Shown: in pieces, positions 1-4,280 of the stretch
Position numbering within the stretch: the stretch's first letter is position 1
How the letters are laid out: the number at the start of each line of letters is the position of its first letter
From: Nanobdellota archaeon
GTDB taxonomy: Archaea; Nanobdellota; Nanobdellia; Pacearchaeales; GW2011-AR1
Assembly: GCA_018816625.1 (NCBI GenBank)
Contig: JAHIVR010000009.1
Span: 1 to 7,253 of the forward strand
Length of the DNA: 7,253 bases
Direction: 5' to 3'
Notes under the pieces: model-generated
The model's database searches: none
Told to the model about the DNA's origin: nothing
What the model saw: the letters and a program-made list of their open reading frames with translations, nothing else
Position numbers and translations under genes: made by a program

Positions 1-1
1 A

Positions 2-709
2 TATTTATCAGGAAGGGCAACTACTATTTCCAGAAGTTTGCAGATAGTTGGAAATATAACAATGAAGCCAGTAAATGAAAACTTTACCTTATGCGAGGGA
101 AATAATTATGTTGATTGTGAAACTGATACGACTGGTGCTGATTTGTTAGTTCAAGATGATATTGAAGCGATTGGTTCTATATTCTCACAAGAAAATATAA
201 CTGCAGATGATACGGGATTTTTTTCATTTCTAGGAAGTTTGACAAATAGAATTACAAAACTGTGGGTTCAGGATATTGATGTTTCTGGAAATTTGATAGG
301 AATAACAAAAGAAGTATTTTTCCCAATAGATGCTACTGATGCAAACTTTGGAGATTTTAGAACTAAAAGTCTGTCTTCAGGTAATGCATTACGAACTAAT
401 TTTCAAGTACCATCAGATTTTTCAACATTGGTTAGTCTTGAAATTATTTTAGTTCCTACTGGAACAAATGTTGTGGCTCCTGTAGACTTATACTCTGATT
501 ATGGAACAATAGAGGAAGTATATAACCAGCATTCAGAATCACTATCAACAACATGGAATCTTGACACAGCAGATAACTTTTATGCAATGAACATTTCAGG
601 AGTATTTACTAATTTAAATGCGGGTGATTTTTGTGGTATTCAGATAGATGAAGGCGTATTTGGGTTTACAACACATTATCTTGGAATAAAACTAAGATAT
701 AAAACTTAG
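2..709 (+). CDS. C-terminal part of a surface or phage-structural-like beta-rich protein (5' partial)
   Basis: The frame is open from the left edge, so this is the end of a longer gene; the TTG at 38 and ATG at 62 inside it are not convincing starts. The visible 235 residues are acidic, rich in Thr, Ser, Asn and Gly, low in Lys, and have no membrane segment. The first part contains a piece reading LLVQDDIEAIGSIF (about residues 48-61), a style I associate with long repetitive fibre or collar-like proteins of uncultured archaea and their viruses. The last ~120 residues look like one compact beta-sandwich module ending in a strand LGIKLRYKT, similar in style to C-terminal modules of virion structural or adhesion proteins. 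The next gene, for a secreted anchored protein, starts 12 bases after the stop, so the two are probably co-transcribed and both exported. Function is not established; a cell-surface protein or a provirus remnant are both possible. Confidence 0.6.
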   Translation, partial: YLSGRATTISRSLQIVGNITMKPVNENFTLCEGNNYVDCETDTTGADLLVQDDIEAIGSIFSQENITADDTGFFSFLGSLTNRITKLWVQDIDVSGNLIGITKEVFFPIDATDANFGDFRTKSLSSGNALRTNFQVPSDFSTLVSLEIILVPTGTNVVAPVDLYSDYGTIEEVYNQHSESLSTTWNLDTADNFYAMNISGVFTNLNAGDFCGIQIDEGVFGFTTHYLGIKLRYKT

Positions 710-721
710 TTGGAATGTAAA

Positions 722-1186
722 ATGAAACACATAATATTTCTAACTGCTTTGTTATTGATTCCTTTAGTTTTTGCAGAAACAACTTTCTTTGATAATCCTG
801 ATGATTTTTTTATTATGGGTGATTCCACCGCAACATCTCCAACAGGCGAAGTGACAGGAGGAACAACAGGCGGAACAACCAGCGGGGGAAGTTGTTTAAC
901 TAATTGGAGTTGTTCTTCTTGGTCTTCTTGTATGAATGGAATACAAACGAGAATTTGCACAAAGGAAAGAATAAATTGTTATGCTGATTTAAAAAAGAAG
1001 CCTACTGAAAATCAAAGTTGTTCTGTTGAAACTGAAAATGATACTGAATCTGAAGAAGGAAATTTAATATCTCAAAGTTCTCCAGTAAATTTCCAAAACA
1101 TAATTACTCTTGTTATAGGATTAATAGTTATTATTGGGATTGCTATTTTCTTTGTATGCAAAAGACATAAGAAGAAAAGATATTAA
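722..1186 (+). CDS. Small secreted, C-terminally membrane-anchored protein with a TSP1-like module
   Basis: This 154-residue protein starts at the ATG at 722, which puts a clear signal peptide at the N-terminus (residues 1-18, ending LVFA, cleavage before ETT). A TTG at 710 would only add four residues ahead of the lysine and is less likely. Residues 39-57 form a flexible Gly/Thr/Ser linker. Residues 58-100 hold six cysteines in a thrombospondin-type-1-like pattern (NWSCSSWSSC, then GIQTRIC, and a closing SC), suggesting disulfides outside the cell. An acidic stretch (103-113) leads to one transmembrane helix (about 126-146) followed by a basic tail, KRHKKKRY, which stays inside. The topology is therefore N-out, C-in. 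The gene follows the beta-rich protein by 12 bases and has no strong ribosome-binding site, consistent with an operon. TSP1 modules generally mediate adhesion; the ligand is unknown. Confidence 0.8.
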   Translation: MKHIIFLTALLLIPLVFAETTFFDNPDDFFIMGDSTATSPTGEVTGGTTGGTTSGGSCLTNWSCSSWSSCMNGIQTRICTKERINCYADLKKKPTENQSCSVETENDTESEEGNLISQSSPVNFQNIITLVIGLIVIIGIAIFFVCKRHKKKRY

Positions 1187-1230
1187 AATTCTGGTTATTA
1201 GTTCAACAATGAATTAATTTTATTCCTCTC

Positions 1231-1255
1231 TAGAACTTTTGACTAAAAGGTTCTA
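1231..1255. other. Perfect-arm hairpin with one bulge
   Basis: TAGAAC TTTT, loop GACT, then AAAA G GTTCTA: ten base pairs with a single bulged G. It lies between the small secreted protein and the decayed reductase and has no T-run directly after it, so it is not a clear terminator. It may simply lie inside degenerate former coding sequence. Confidence 0.35.
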
Positions 1256-1298
1256 TGCCGCTACTTTTATTTTTCAGTTTTTATCGTCGGTAAACAGG

Positions 1299-1755
1299 AT
1301 GCTCCCACGAGGGTTTTACTTCTATAGGGCAGGGGCAGATCTACGCTTTATAGTTGGTAGAGATATTTAAAAAAAATCTTGATGGATGGATAAAAGAAAA
1401 AAAGATAGATATACCTAAAGGCAAATTTGAGGGAGCAATTATTAATTATGATTATCAGGGACACAAATTTGGAAATAAGTTTTTGGTGGGGGATACAGGA
1501 GGGTTTACATCAGGATTAACTGGAAAGGGAATATATTCTGCCAGATTATCCGGGCAAGAAATAGCCAAAATAATTTTGAATCCAAAATATGTTCCAAAAA
1601 AATTAAACCATCTTCTAAAAATAAAAGCTAAACATGAATCTCTTTTAAAATTATTTGAATTTAGTGGTCCTCTAAGAGAAGTTGAATATGAAGCCCTTGT
1701 ATTGCTTGTAAAAAATAATTTTTTTAAAAAAGAATTTTTAGAGATAGTATCTTAG
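1299..1755 (+). pseudogene. Decayed C-terminal part of a geranylgeranyl reductase-family FAD oxidoreductase
   Basis: The uninterrupted stretch 1354-1755 gives 133 residues with the hallmark FLVGDTGGF (43-51 of that stretch) and LTGKGIYSARLSG (55-67). This is the conserved FAD-contacting GD motif and following helix of the geranylgeranyl reductase family, which saturates archaeal isoprenoid lipids. Family members are usually around 350-450 residues; the whole N-terminal Rossmann FAD domain is missing. Upstream the homology-like text continues in pieces. Codons 1303-1329 give LPHEGFTSIG-like text, 1329-1352 gives AGADLRFI in another frame, then TAG at 1351 precedes LVEIFKKNL back in the first frame. 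This suggests two compensating one-base indels. The other frame is open back to 1218, so the remnant may start there. A TTG start at 1354 is formally possible, but a 133-residue piece without a FAD domain should not be an active reductase. It ends convergent with the 2H phosphoesterase gene, 69 bases away. Confidence 0.7.
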
Positions 1756-1824
1756 GAACTTTCTGTTAGCTGTCCCAATACTAAAACCAAATTAATGCAA
1801 AACAAGTTTCCAGAAATTTATGCT

Positions 1825-2373
1825 TTAACCCAACTCATAAGCCTCTCTTATTCCTGAAAGGCCTCTGCCTCTTCCCAACAAAGCAATATTATCACACATT
1901 ATTCTGAATTTTGGTGGAGCAATCTTTTCAACATATTCACATATATGGGGAAATGCCGAACCCACCTCTTTTCTCTTAACCACTGTGAGATGGAGGATTC
2001 TATCTCTTTGGTCGTAACCTTTTTTTTTTGCTCCCAATTCTCTTTGGCAGGTAGCCATTATTCTTTCTATCTTATCTCTTCCTCTTGTTGTAGTATCTGC
2101 TGCAATATAAAGAAGGTTATTTCTCTTAAAAAAATCAAAACCATCTATTAAAATTGGGAAGGGTCTTGTGCTTTTAGCAAGATCTCTCATAACTCTTTGT
2201 ACTTCTTTTGGGTCTCTTTGAGAAAAAGGGGATTTGAAAGTGATGTGGGGTAGCCTTTGTCTTTTATTTAACCCAGGAAGACTAAATTCAGAACAAAGAT
2301 CAGAAATCAAGTCCTTATAGTACTCTGCTATAATTCCTCTTCCGAGGTGAGCAACATAAAGTTTCTCTGCCAT
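1825..2373 (-). CDS. thpR: LigT/ThpR-like 2H phosphoesterase (RNA 2',3'-cyclic phosphodiesterase)
   Basis: This 182-residue cytoplasmic protein has the two tandem H-x-T-x signatures that define the 2H phosphoesterase superfamily: HITF at 43-46 and HLTV at 128-131, 85 residues apart as in LigT. The two histidines and threonines form the active site that opens 2',3'-cyclic phosphates on RNA; family members can also join tRNA half-molecules in vitro. The length matches the family. The ATG at 2373 is chosen because MAEKLYVAHLGRG begins directly with the first beta strand and a TATA-like box lies 25 bases upstream. It is the last gene of a minus-strand stretch with four tRNA genes, one with an apparent intron, so a role in RNA end metabolism or tRNA processing is a reasonable inference, not proof. 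The substrate in the cell is unknown. Confidence 0.85.
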   Translation of the reverse strand: MAEKLYVAHLGRGIIAEYYKDLISDLCSEFSLPGLNKRQRLPHITFKSPFSQRDPKEVQRVMRDLAKSTRPFPILIDGFDFFKRNNLLYIAADTTTRGRDKIERIMATCQRELGAKKKGYDQRDRILHLTVVKRKEVGSAFPHICEYVEKIAPPKFRIMCDNIALLGRGRGLSGIREAYELG

Positions 2374-2394
2374 ATTATTTCGACTAATAAGGGG

Positions 2395-2402
2395 TTTTTA
2401 AG
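2395..2402 (-). promoter_or_regulatory. TATA box of the 2H phosphoesterase gene
   Basis: Read on the minus strand the sequence is CTTAAAAA, centred about 25 bases before the ATG at 2373. That is the usual archaeal distance from TATA box to transcription start, so the mRNA should be leaderless or nearly so; no Shine-Dalgarno sequence is present. Confidence 0.5.
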
Positions 2403-2417
2403 AATTTGGATTGGGAA

Positions 2418-2425
2418 ACGCCGCC
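2418..2425. repeat. Short copy of the tRNA-Ser(GCT) 3' end
   Basis: ACGCCGCC at 2418-2425 repeats ACGCCGCC at 2470-2477, the 3' tip of the tRNA-Ser(GCT) gene with its discriminator, 52 bases apart. The copy is followed by ATAATGG, also found in the tRNA D loop in the opposite orientation. Eight bases can recur by chance, so this counts mainly because a similar arrangement exists at tRNA-Ser(GGA). Confidence 0.3.
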
Positions 2426-2470
2426 ATAATGGCTACGCCTAGACGTTATCACAAGTAGACTGAAGGTTTA

Positions 2471-2551
2471 CGCCGCCTGCAGGAATCGAACCTGCGGGCC
2501 CCGAAGGGCTCGGATTAGCAATCCGATGCAATACCATTATGCGAAGGCGGC
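2471..2551 (-). tRNA. tRNA-Ser(GCT)
   Basis: On the minus strand the acceptor GCCGCCT pairs with AGGCGGC, and the discriminator is G73, as in archaeal serine tRNAs. The D arm contains GCATAATGGTATTGC, the anticodon arm is TCGGA-TTGCTAA-TCCGA with anticodon GCT (AGC/AGU codons). There is a long class II variable arm (GCCC TTCG GGGC) and a T arm GCAGG-TTCGAAT-CCTGC. All stems pair fully. CCA is not encoded and no intron is present. It has its own TATA box, lying at the end of the upstream gene. Confidence 0.95.
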
Positions 2552-2577
2552 CTAATATGTCTCTTAGAAAACAAAGC

Positions 2578-2585
2578 ATTTTAAA
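2578..2585 (-). promoter_or_regulatory. TATA box of tRNA-Ser(GCT)
   Basis: Minus-strand TTTAAAAT inside GCTTTAAAATGC, centred 30 bases ahead of the mature tRNA 5' end. The same GCTTTAAAA core precedes the initiator tRNA. The box lies just past the stop codon of the upstream gene. Confidence 0.55.
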
Positions 2586-2590
2586 GCTTT

Positions 2591-2998
2591 TTATTTAATG
2601 GGCCAGATATATTCTAGGTTGTTTTTTTCAGTCCATCCAAAACGCGAATAGTATTTTTTATCTTTTCTTGATAAATTGCTTTTGTGTGAGGAATGAAATC
2701 TCTTGCTTCCAATCCAAAAAGGATAGTTTATTTTCCCACGAATTATCTCTTTTTTCATGTTGTTATTAAAACCCCTACTAATCCACTCTTCAAGGCATTT
2801 GTTAAAGTAAAGTTTCAAGGCATTTGGGGTGTCTCTCCACATTTTTACAGCCGGATGGTTTCTCCAACCTTTCTTTTTAGTCCTTTTTAATATGATATTT
2901 AGAATCTGGTAAGCCTCTACTCTCTGCTTTCCAAGTCTTTTATTATCCAGGCATTTTAAAGATTTTTCAAAATTTGGGTAGGGTAAGAAAGTTTGCAT
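2591..2998 (-). CDS. MSMEG_6728-family-like protein, distantly like pyrimidine dimer glycosylases
   Basis: The start is the ATG at 2998; the frame runs further upstream but that part is the tRNA-Met gene. The 135 residues begin MQTFLPYPNFEKS, then CLDNKRLGKQRVEAYQIL (17-33), WRNHPAVKMW (45-54), EEWISRGF (70-77) and a basic C-terminal piece with HSSHKSNLSRKDKKYY (102-117). I recognise this pattern as the conserved small MSMEG_6728-type family, sometimes linked to T4 endonuclease V-like pyrimidine dimer glycosylases. Whether these proteins cleave damaged DNA is not known to me, and the family assignment is from memory of motifs. The strongly basic, Trp- and Tyr-rich composition fits nucleic acid binding. 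No membrane or signal segment is present. The ATG lies 14 bases after the initiator tRNA, with no TATA box at the expected distance and no Shine-Dalgarno, so it may be transcribed by read-through from the tRNA promoter. Confidence 0.75.
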   Translation of the reverse strand: MQTFLPYPNFEKSLKCLDNKRLGKQRVEAYQILNIILKRTKKKGWRNHPAVKMWRDTPNALKLYFNKCLEEWISRGFNNNMKKEIIRGKINYPFWIGSKRFHSSHKSNLSRKDKKYYSRFGWTEKNNLEYIWPIK

Positions 2999-3000
2999 TT

Positions 3001-3012
3001 TAAAAATAAAAA
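3001..3012 (-). terminator. T-rich run after initiator tRNA-Met
   Basis: On the minus strand the mature tRNA end is followed directly by TTTTTATTTTTA. Such runs end transcription in archaea. It also forms almost the whole leader of the next gene, so it may be a leaky terminator. Confidence 0.45.
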
Positions 3013-3124
3013 TAGCGGGGGTGGGATTTGAACCACACGACCTCCGGGTTATGGGCCCGACGAGCACTCCAGATTGAACTCTGTAAAATTCCTAAGAACT
3101 TAAGCAGATCTGCTCCACCCCGCT
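3013..3124 (-). tRNA. Initiator tRNA-Met(CAT) with an apparent D-loop intron
   Basis: On the minus strand the acceptor AGCGGGG pairs fully with CCCCGCT, discriminator A73, with an A1-U72 first pair. The anticodon arm is TCGGG-CCCATAA-CCCGG, with the three stacked G-C pairs that mark initiator tRNAs; position 33 is C rather than the usual U. D stem GAGC/GCTC is intact, but the D loop is 46 bases long instead of about 11. An insertion of 35 bases lies within 3071-3109, between exon text GAGCAG and TCTGGAGTGCTC, and is flanked by a 4-base repeat ATCT that makes the exact junction ambiguous. Removal gives a normal 77-base tRNA. The T stem is GTG(T)GG against CCCAC, with one extra T (position 3035) that must bulge. 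No CCA is encoded. A TATA box lies about 45 bases upstream. This is the only tRNA-Met here, and if the insertion is an intron it must be cut by the archaeal splicing endonuclease. Confidence 0.88.
3071..3109 (-). other. Candidate non-canonical tRNA intron (35 bases within these limits)
   Basis: The region contains one copy of ATCT plus a 31-base AT-rich segment, ending in the second ATCT. A possible helix pairs CAGAT on the 5' exon side with ATCTG on the 3' exon side, followed by a weak GCUU/GAGU helix with two wobbles. This resembles, but does not match exactly, the bulge-helix-bulge recognised by archaeal splicing endonuclease. The exon-intron start also lies in the perfect 12-base palindrome AGCAGATCTGCT (3103-3114). 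Exact cut sites cannot be settled by eye. Confidence 0.6.
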
Positions 3125-3163
3125 ATAATTGGAGTCTCTTAGTCTTAATTGAAAGATTTGCCT

Positions 3164-3173
3164 TATTTTTAAA
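3164..3173 (-). promoter_or_regulatory. TATA box of initiator tRNA-Met
   Basis: Minus-strand TTTAAAAATA inside GCTTTAAAAATAAGG, about 45 bases before the mature 5' end, which leaves room for a short 5' leader removed by RNase P. Confidence 0.5.
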
Positions 3174-3204
3174 GCTAACGGATACCTATTTTCTCTTCTG
3201 ATAA

Positions 3205-3284
3205 CGCCCCCACCAGGAATCGAACCTGGATGCCACAAGGGCCGCGAGTTCGAGTCGCGTGCACTACCATTATGCGATGAGGGC
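3205..3284 (-). tRNA. tRNA-Ser(CGA)
   Basis: Minus-strand acceptor GCCCTCA pairs with TGGGGGC (one G-U), discriminator G. D arm GCATAATGGTAGTGC, anticodon arm CGCGA-CTCGAAC-TCGCG with anticodon CGA (UCG codons), class II variable arm GCC-CTTGT-GGC, T arm CCAGG-TTCGATT-CCTGG. There is no intron and no encoded CCA. No clear TATA box stands 25-45 bases upstream, where two hairpins lie instead, so it may be co-transcribed with tRNA-Ser(GGA). Confidence 0.95.
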
Positions 3285-3298
3285 TAACTAACAAATAA

Positions 3299-3306
3299 AC
3301 GCCCCA
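3299..3306. repeat. Copy of the tRNA-Ser(GGA) 3' tip
   Basis: ACGCCCCA here repeats ACGCCCCA at 3360-3367, the last bases of tRNA-Ser(GGA) with its discriminator, 61 bases away in the same orientation. The two copies bracket exactly the spacer that holds two perfect hairpins. Confidence 0.5.
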
Positions 3307-3327
3307 GATGATTTTTTCAAAATCATC
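3307..3327. repeat. Perfect 9-bp hairpin in the tRNA spacer
   Basis: GATGATTTT, loop TTC, AAAATCATC. On the minus strand it sits directly before TGGGGCG, in the position a T arm holds relative to a tRNA 3' acceptor, with a possible 7-base loop TTGAAAA. It could be a degenerate T arm or an independent palindrome. Confidence 0.6.
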
Positions 3328-3338
3328 GCGCGTCTGAT

Positions 3339-3358
3339 CTAATTTGTTTACAAATTAG
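3339..3358. repeat. Perfect 8-bp hairpin after tRNA-Ser(GGA)
   Basis: CTAATTTG, loop TTTA, CAAATTAG, starting two bases after the 3' end of tRNA-Ser(GGA) on the minus strand. No T-run follows, so it is not an obvious terminator; it may be a processing signal for the tRNA precursor. Confidence 0.6.
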
Positions 3359-3360
3359 GA

Positions 3361-3440
3361 CGCCCCAACCAGGACTCGAACCTGGATGCCTAAAAGGCCA
3401 AGATTTCCAATCTTGTGCAATACCCTTATGCGATTGGGGC
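3361..3440 (-). tRNA. tRNA-Ser(GGA)
   Basis: Minus-strand acceptor GCCCCAA pairs fully with TTGGGGC, discriminator G. D arm GCATAAGGGTATTGC, anticodon arm CAAGA-TTGGAAA-TCTTG with anticodon GGA (UCC/UCU codons), class II variable arm GCC-TTTTA-GGC, T arm CCAGG-TTCGAGT-CCTGG. There is no intron and no encoded CCA. It is the first gene of the minus-strand tRNA series and is divergent from RNase HII. Both of its ends are partly duplicated in the flanking spacers. Confidence 0.95.
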
Positions 3441-3484
3441 TTTTTGTTCCTCCCAATTGTATTTTGCCTGATGTAAAATCAGAG

Positions 3485-3502
3485 CTTATGCGATTGGGGC
3501 TT
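3485..3502. repeat. 18-base copy of the tRNA-Ser(GGA) 5' end (tRNA fragment)
   Basis: CTTATGCGATTGGGGCTT occurs identically at 3425-3442, where it forms the acceptor 5' strand and half of the D arm of tRNA-Ser(GGA), and here, 60 bases upstream of it. On the minus strand the copy continues into a hairpin (3468-3482, CTGA-TTTTACA-TCAG) and ends near TTGGG at 3451-3455, but has no T arm, so it is not a working tRNA gene. Confidence 0.8.
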
Positions 3503-3521
3503 ATTTCTCAACAACAATCTT

Positions 3522-3530
3522 TTTATATAA
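3522..3530 (+). promoter_or_regulatory. TATA box of rnhB
   Basis: TTTATATAA, centred about 23 bases ahead of the ATG at 3549, with a pyrimidine-rich stretch between. This spacing implies a leaderless or nearly leaderless mRNA; there is no Shine-Dalgarno. Confidence 0.65.
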
Positions 3531-3548
3531 ACCTTTTCTTCTTTTCTT

Positions 3549-4160
3549 ATGCTAATTTTAGGAATAGATGATGCCGGGCGTGGTCCTGTAATCGGGCCGA
3601 TGATACTTGCAGGATGTCTTATTGATGATGCACACTATCCTTATCTAAATAAATTGGGGGTAAAGGATAGTAAACAACTCACTCAAAAGAGAAGAGAATT
3701 ACTTGAGGAGGTAATAAAGGAAAAGGCAGAGTCATTTGAGGTTGTCATTATCCCTCCAAAAGAGATTGATGGTGAAGGGGAGAATAGAGTAAAGCTAAAC
3801 GAACTAGAAGCAATAGCTGCAGCAAACATAATTAATAAAATAAACAAGGGTTTCAAAAAAATAAGGGTGGTTGTTGACTGCCCATCTATAGGAATAGCTA
3901 AGTGGACAGACTATCTTAAAACAAAAATAGATAATCTTTCAAACCTAGAGATTGTTTGTGAACATAAAGCCGATAAAAACCATCTGGCAGTTTCCGCTGC
4001 CTCAATTCTAGCAAAATGTGTAAGAGAAAAAGAAATGGTAAAACTAAAAGAGAGACACGGAGACCTTGGTTCGGGATATCCTTCAGATCCTCTAACAAAA
4101 AAACATCCGGAATATTTAGAAAGACATGGTCAACTTGGAAAAATGCTAGCTCTAAATTAA
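3549..4160 (+). CDS. rnhB: Ribonuclease HII
   Basis: This cytoplasmic 203-residue protein matches archaeal RNase HII, which cuts the RNA strand of RNA-DNA hybrids and removes primers and misincorporated ribonucleotides. Visible motifs are GIDDAGRGPVIGPM (5-18), DSKQLT (40-45), VVVDCPS (107-113), HKADKNHLAVSAASILAK (139-156) and GSGYPSDP (174-181). The metal-binding set would be D7, D8, D110 and D142. The family normally has Asp-Glu in the first motif (DEAGRG), whereas here it is Asp-Asp, a change at a catalytic position. The Arg-Asp after the helix is also Arg-Glu (159-160). The C-terminus is short: after YPSDPLTKK the text ends HGQLGKMLALN, without the basic SWKT-type segment many archaeal homologues carry. 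The ATG at 3549 is set by the TATA box just upstream and by the first beta strand. It is divergent from the tRNA genes and 120 bases ahead of the SMC-like gene. Confidence 0.93.
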   Translation: MLILGIDDAGRGPVIGPMILAGCLIDDAHYPYLNKLGVKDSKQLTQKRRELLEEVIKEKAESFEVVIIPPKEIDGEGENRVKLNELEAIAAANIINKINKGFKKIRVVVDCPSIGIAKWTDYLKTKIDNLSNLEIVCEHKADKNHLAVSAASILAKCVREKEMVKLKERHGDLGSGYPSDPLTKKHPEYLERHGQLGKMLALN

Positions 4161-4266
4161 CCCAGAAAAAATTAGGAGACTTTTAAAGCCCCTGCTTCTT
4201 TCCCTTCATCTGTTTTAGAACATACTATCTTTGCACATTAAACTTTAAAAACAATATAAGCGTTTT

Positions 4267-4272
4267 GGAGGT
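4267..4272 (+). promoter_or_regulatory. Shine-Dalgarno site of the SMC-like gene
   Basis: GGAGGT, 8 bases before the ATG at 4281: a full match to the archaeal anti-Shine-Dalgarno, and the only strong one in the window. A TTTAAAAA at 4244-4251 could be a TATA box but is close, since a start 26 bases on would fall at the Shine-Dalgarno itself; the true promoter may lie further upstream. Confidence 0.75.
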
Positions 4273-4280
4273 TATCTACA

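Noticed and set aside
38..64. TTG or ATG as the start of the first gene
   Set aside because: The frame is open to the window edge and the protein has no signal peptide at these starts, so the gene is 5' truncated.
858..887. Tandem DNA repeat at GGAACAACAGG/GGAACAACC
   Set aside because: It encodes the Gly/Thr linker of the secreted protein and is ordinary low-complexity coding sequence.
2999..3067. Longer reading of the MSMEG_6728-like gene starting at 3067
   Set aside because: The extra 23 codons lie in the 3' half of the initiator tRNA gene; the family's conserved N-terminus MQTFLPYP begins at 2998.
3307..3360. C/D box small RNA in the tRNA spacer (GATGAT and CTGA motifs)
   Set aside because: The C box consensus is not matched, and the sequences are explained by the perfect hairpins.
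3425..3502. CRISPR-like direct repeats from the 18-base duplication
   Set aside because: There are only two copies, one of them inside a tRNA gene, so this is a tRNA fragment rather than an array.
4161..4266. Extra small gene between rnhB and the SMC-like gene
   Set aside because: No frame of useful length with a start signal; only an AT- and pyrimidine-rich spacer with a possible TATA box.
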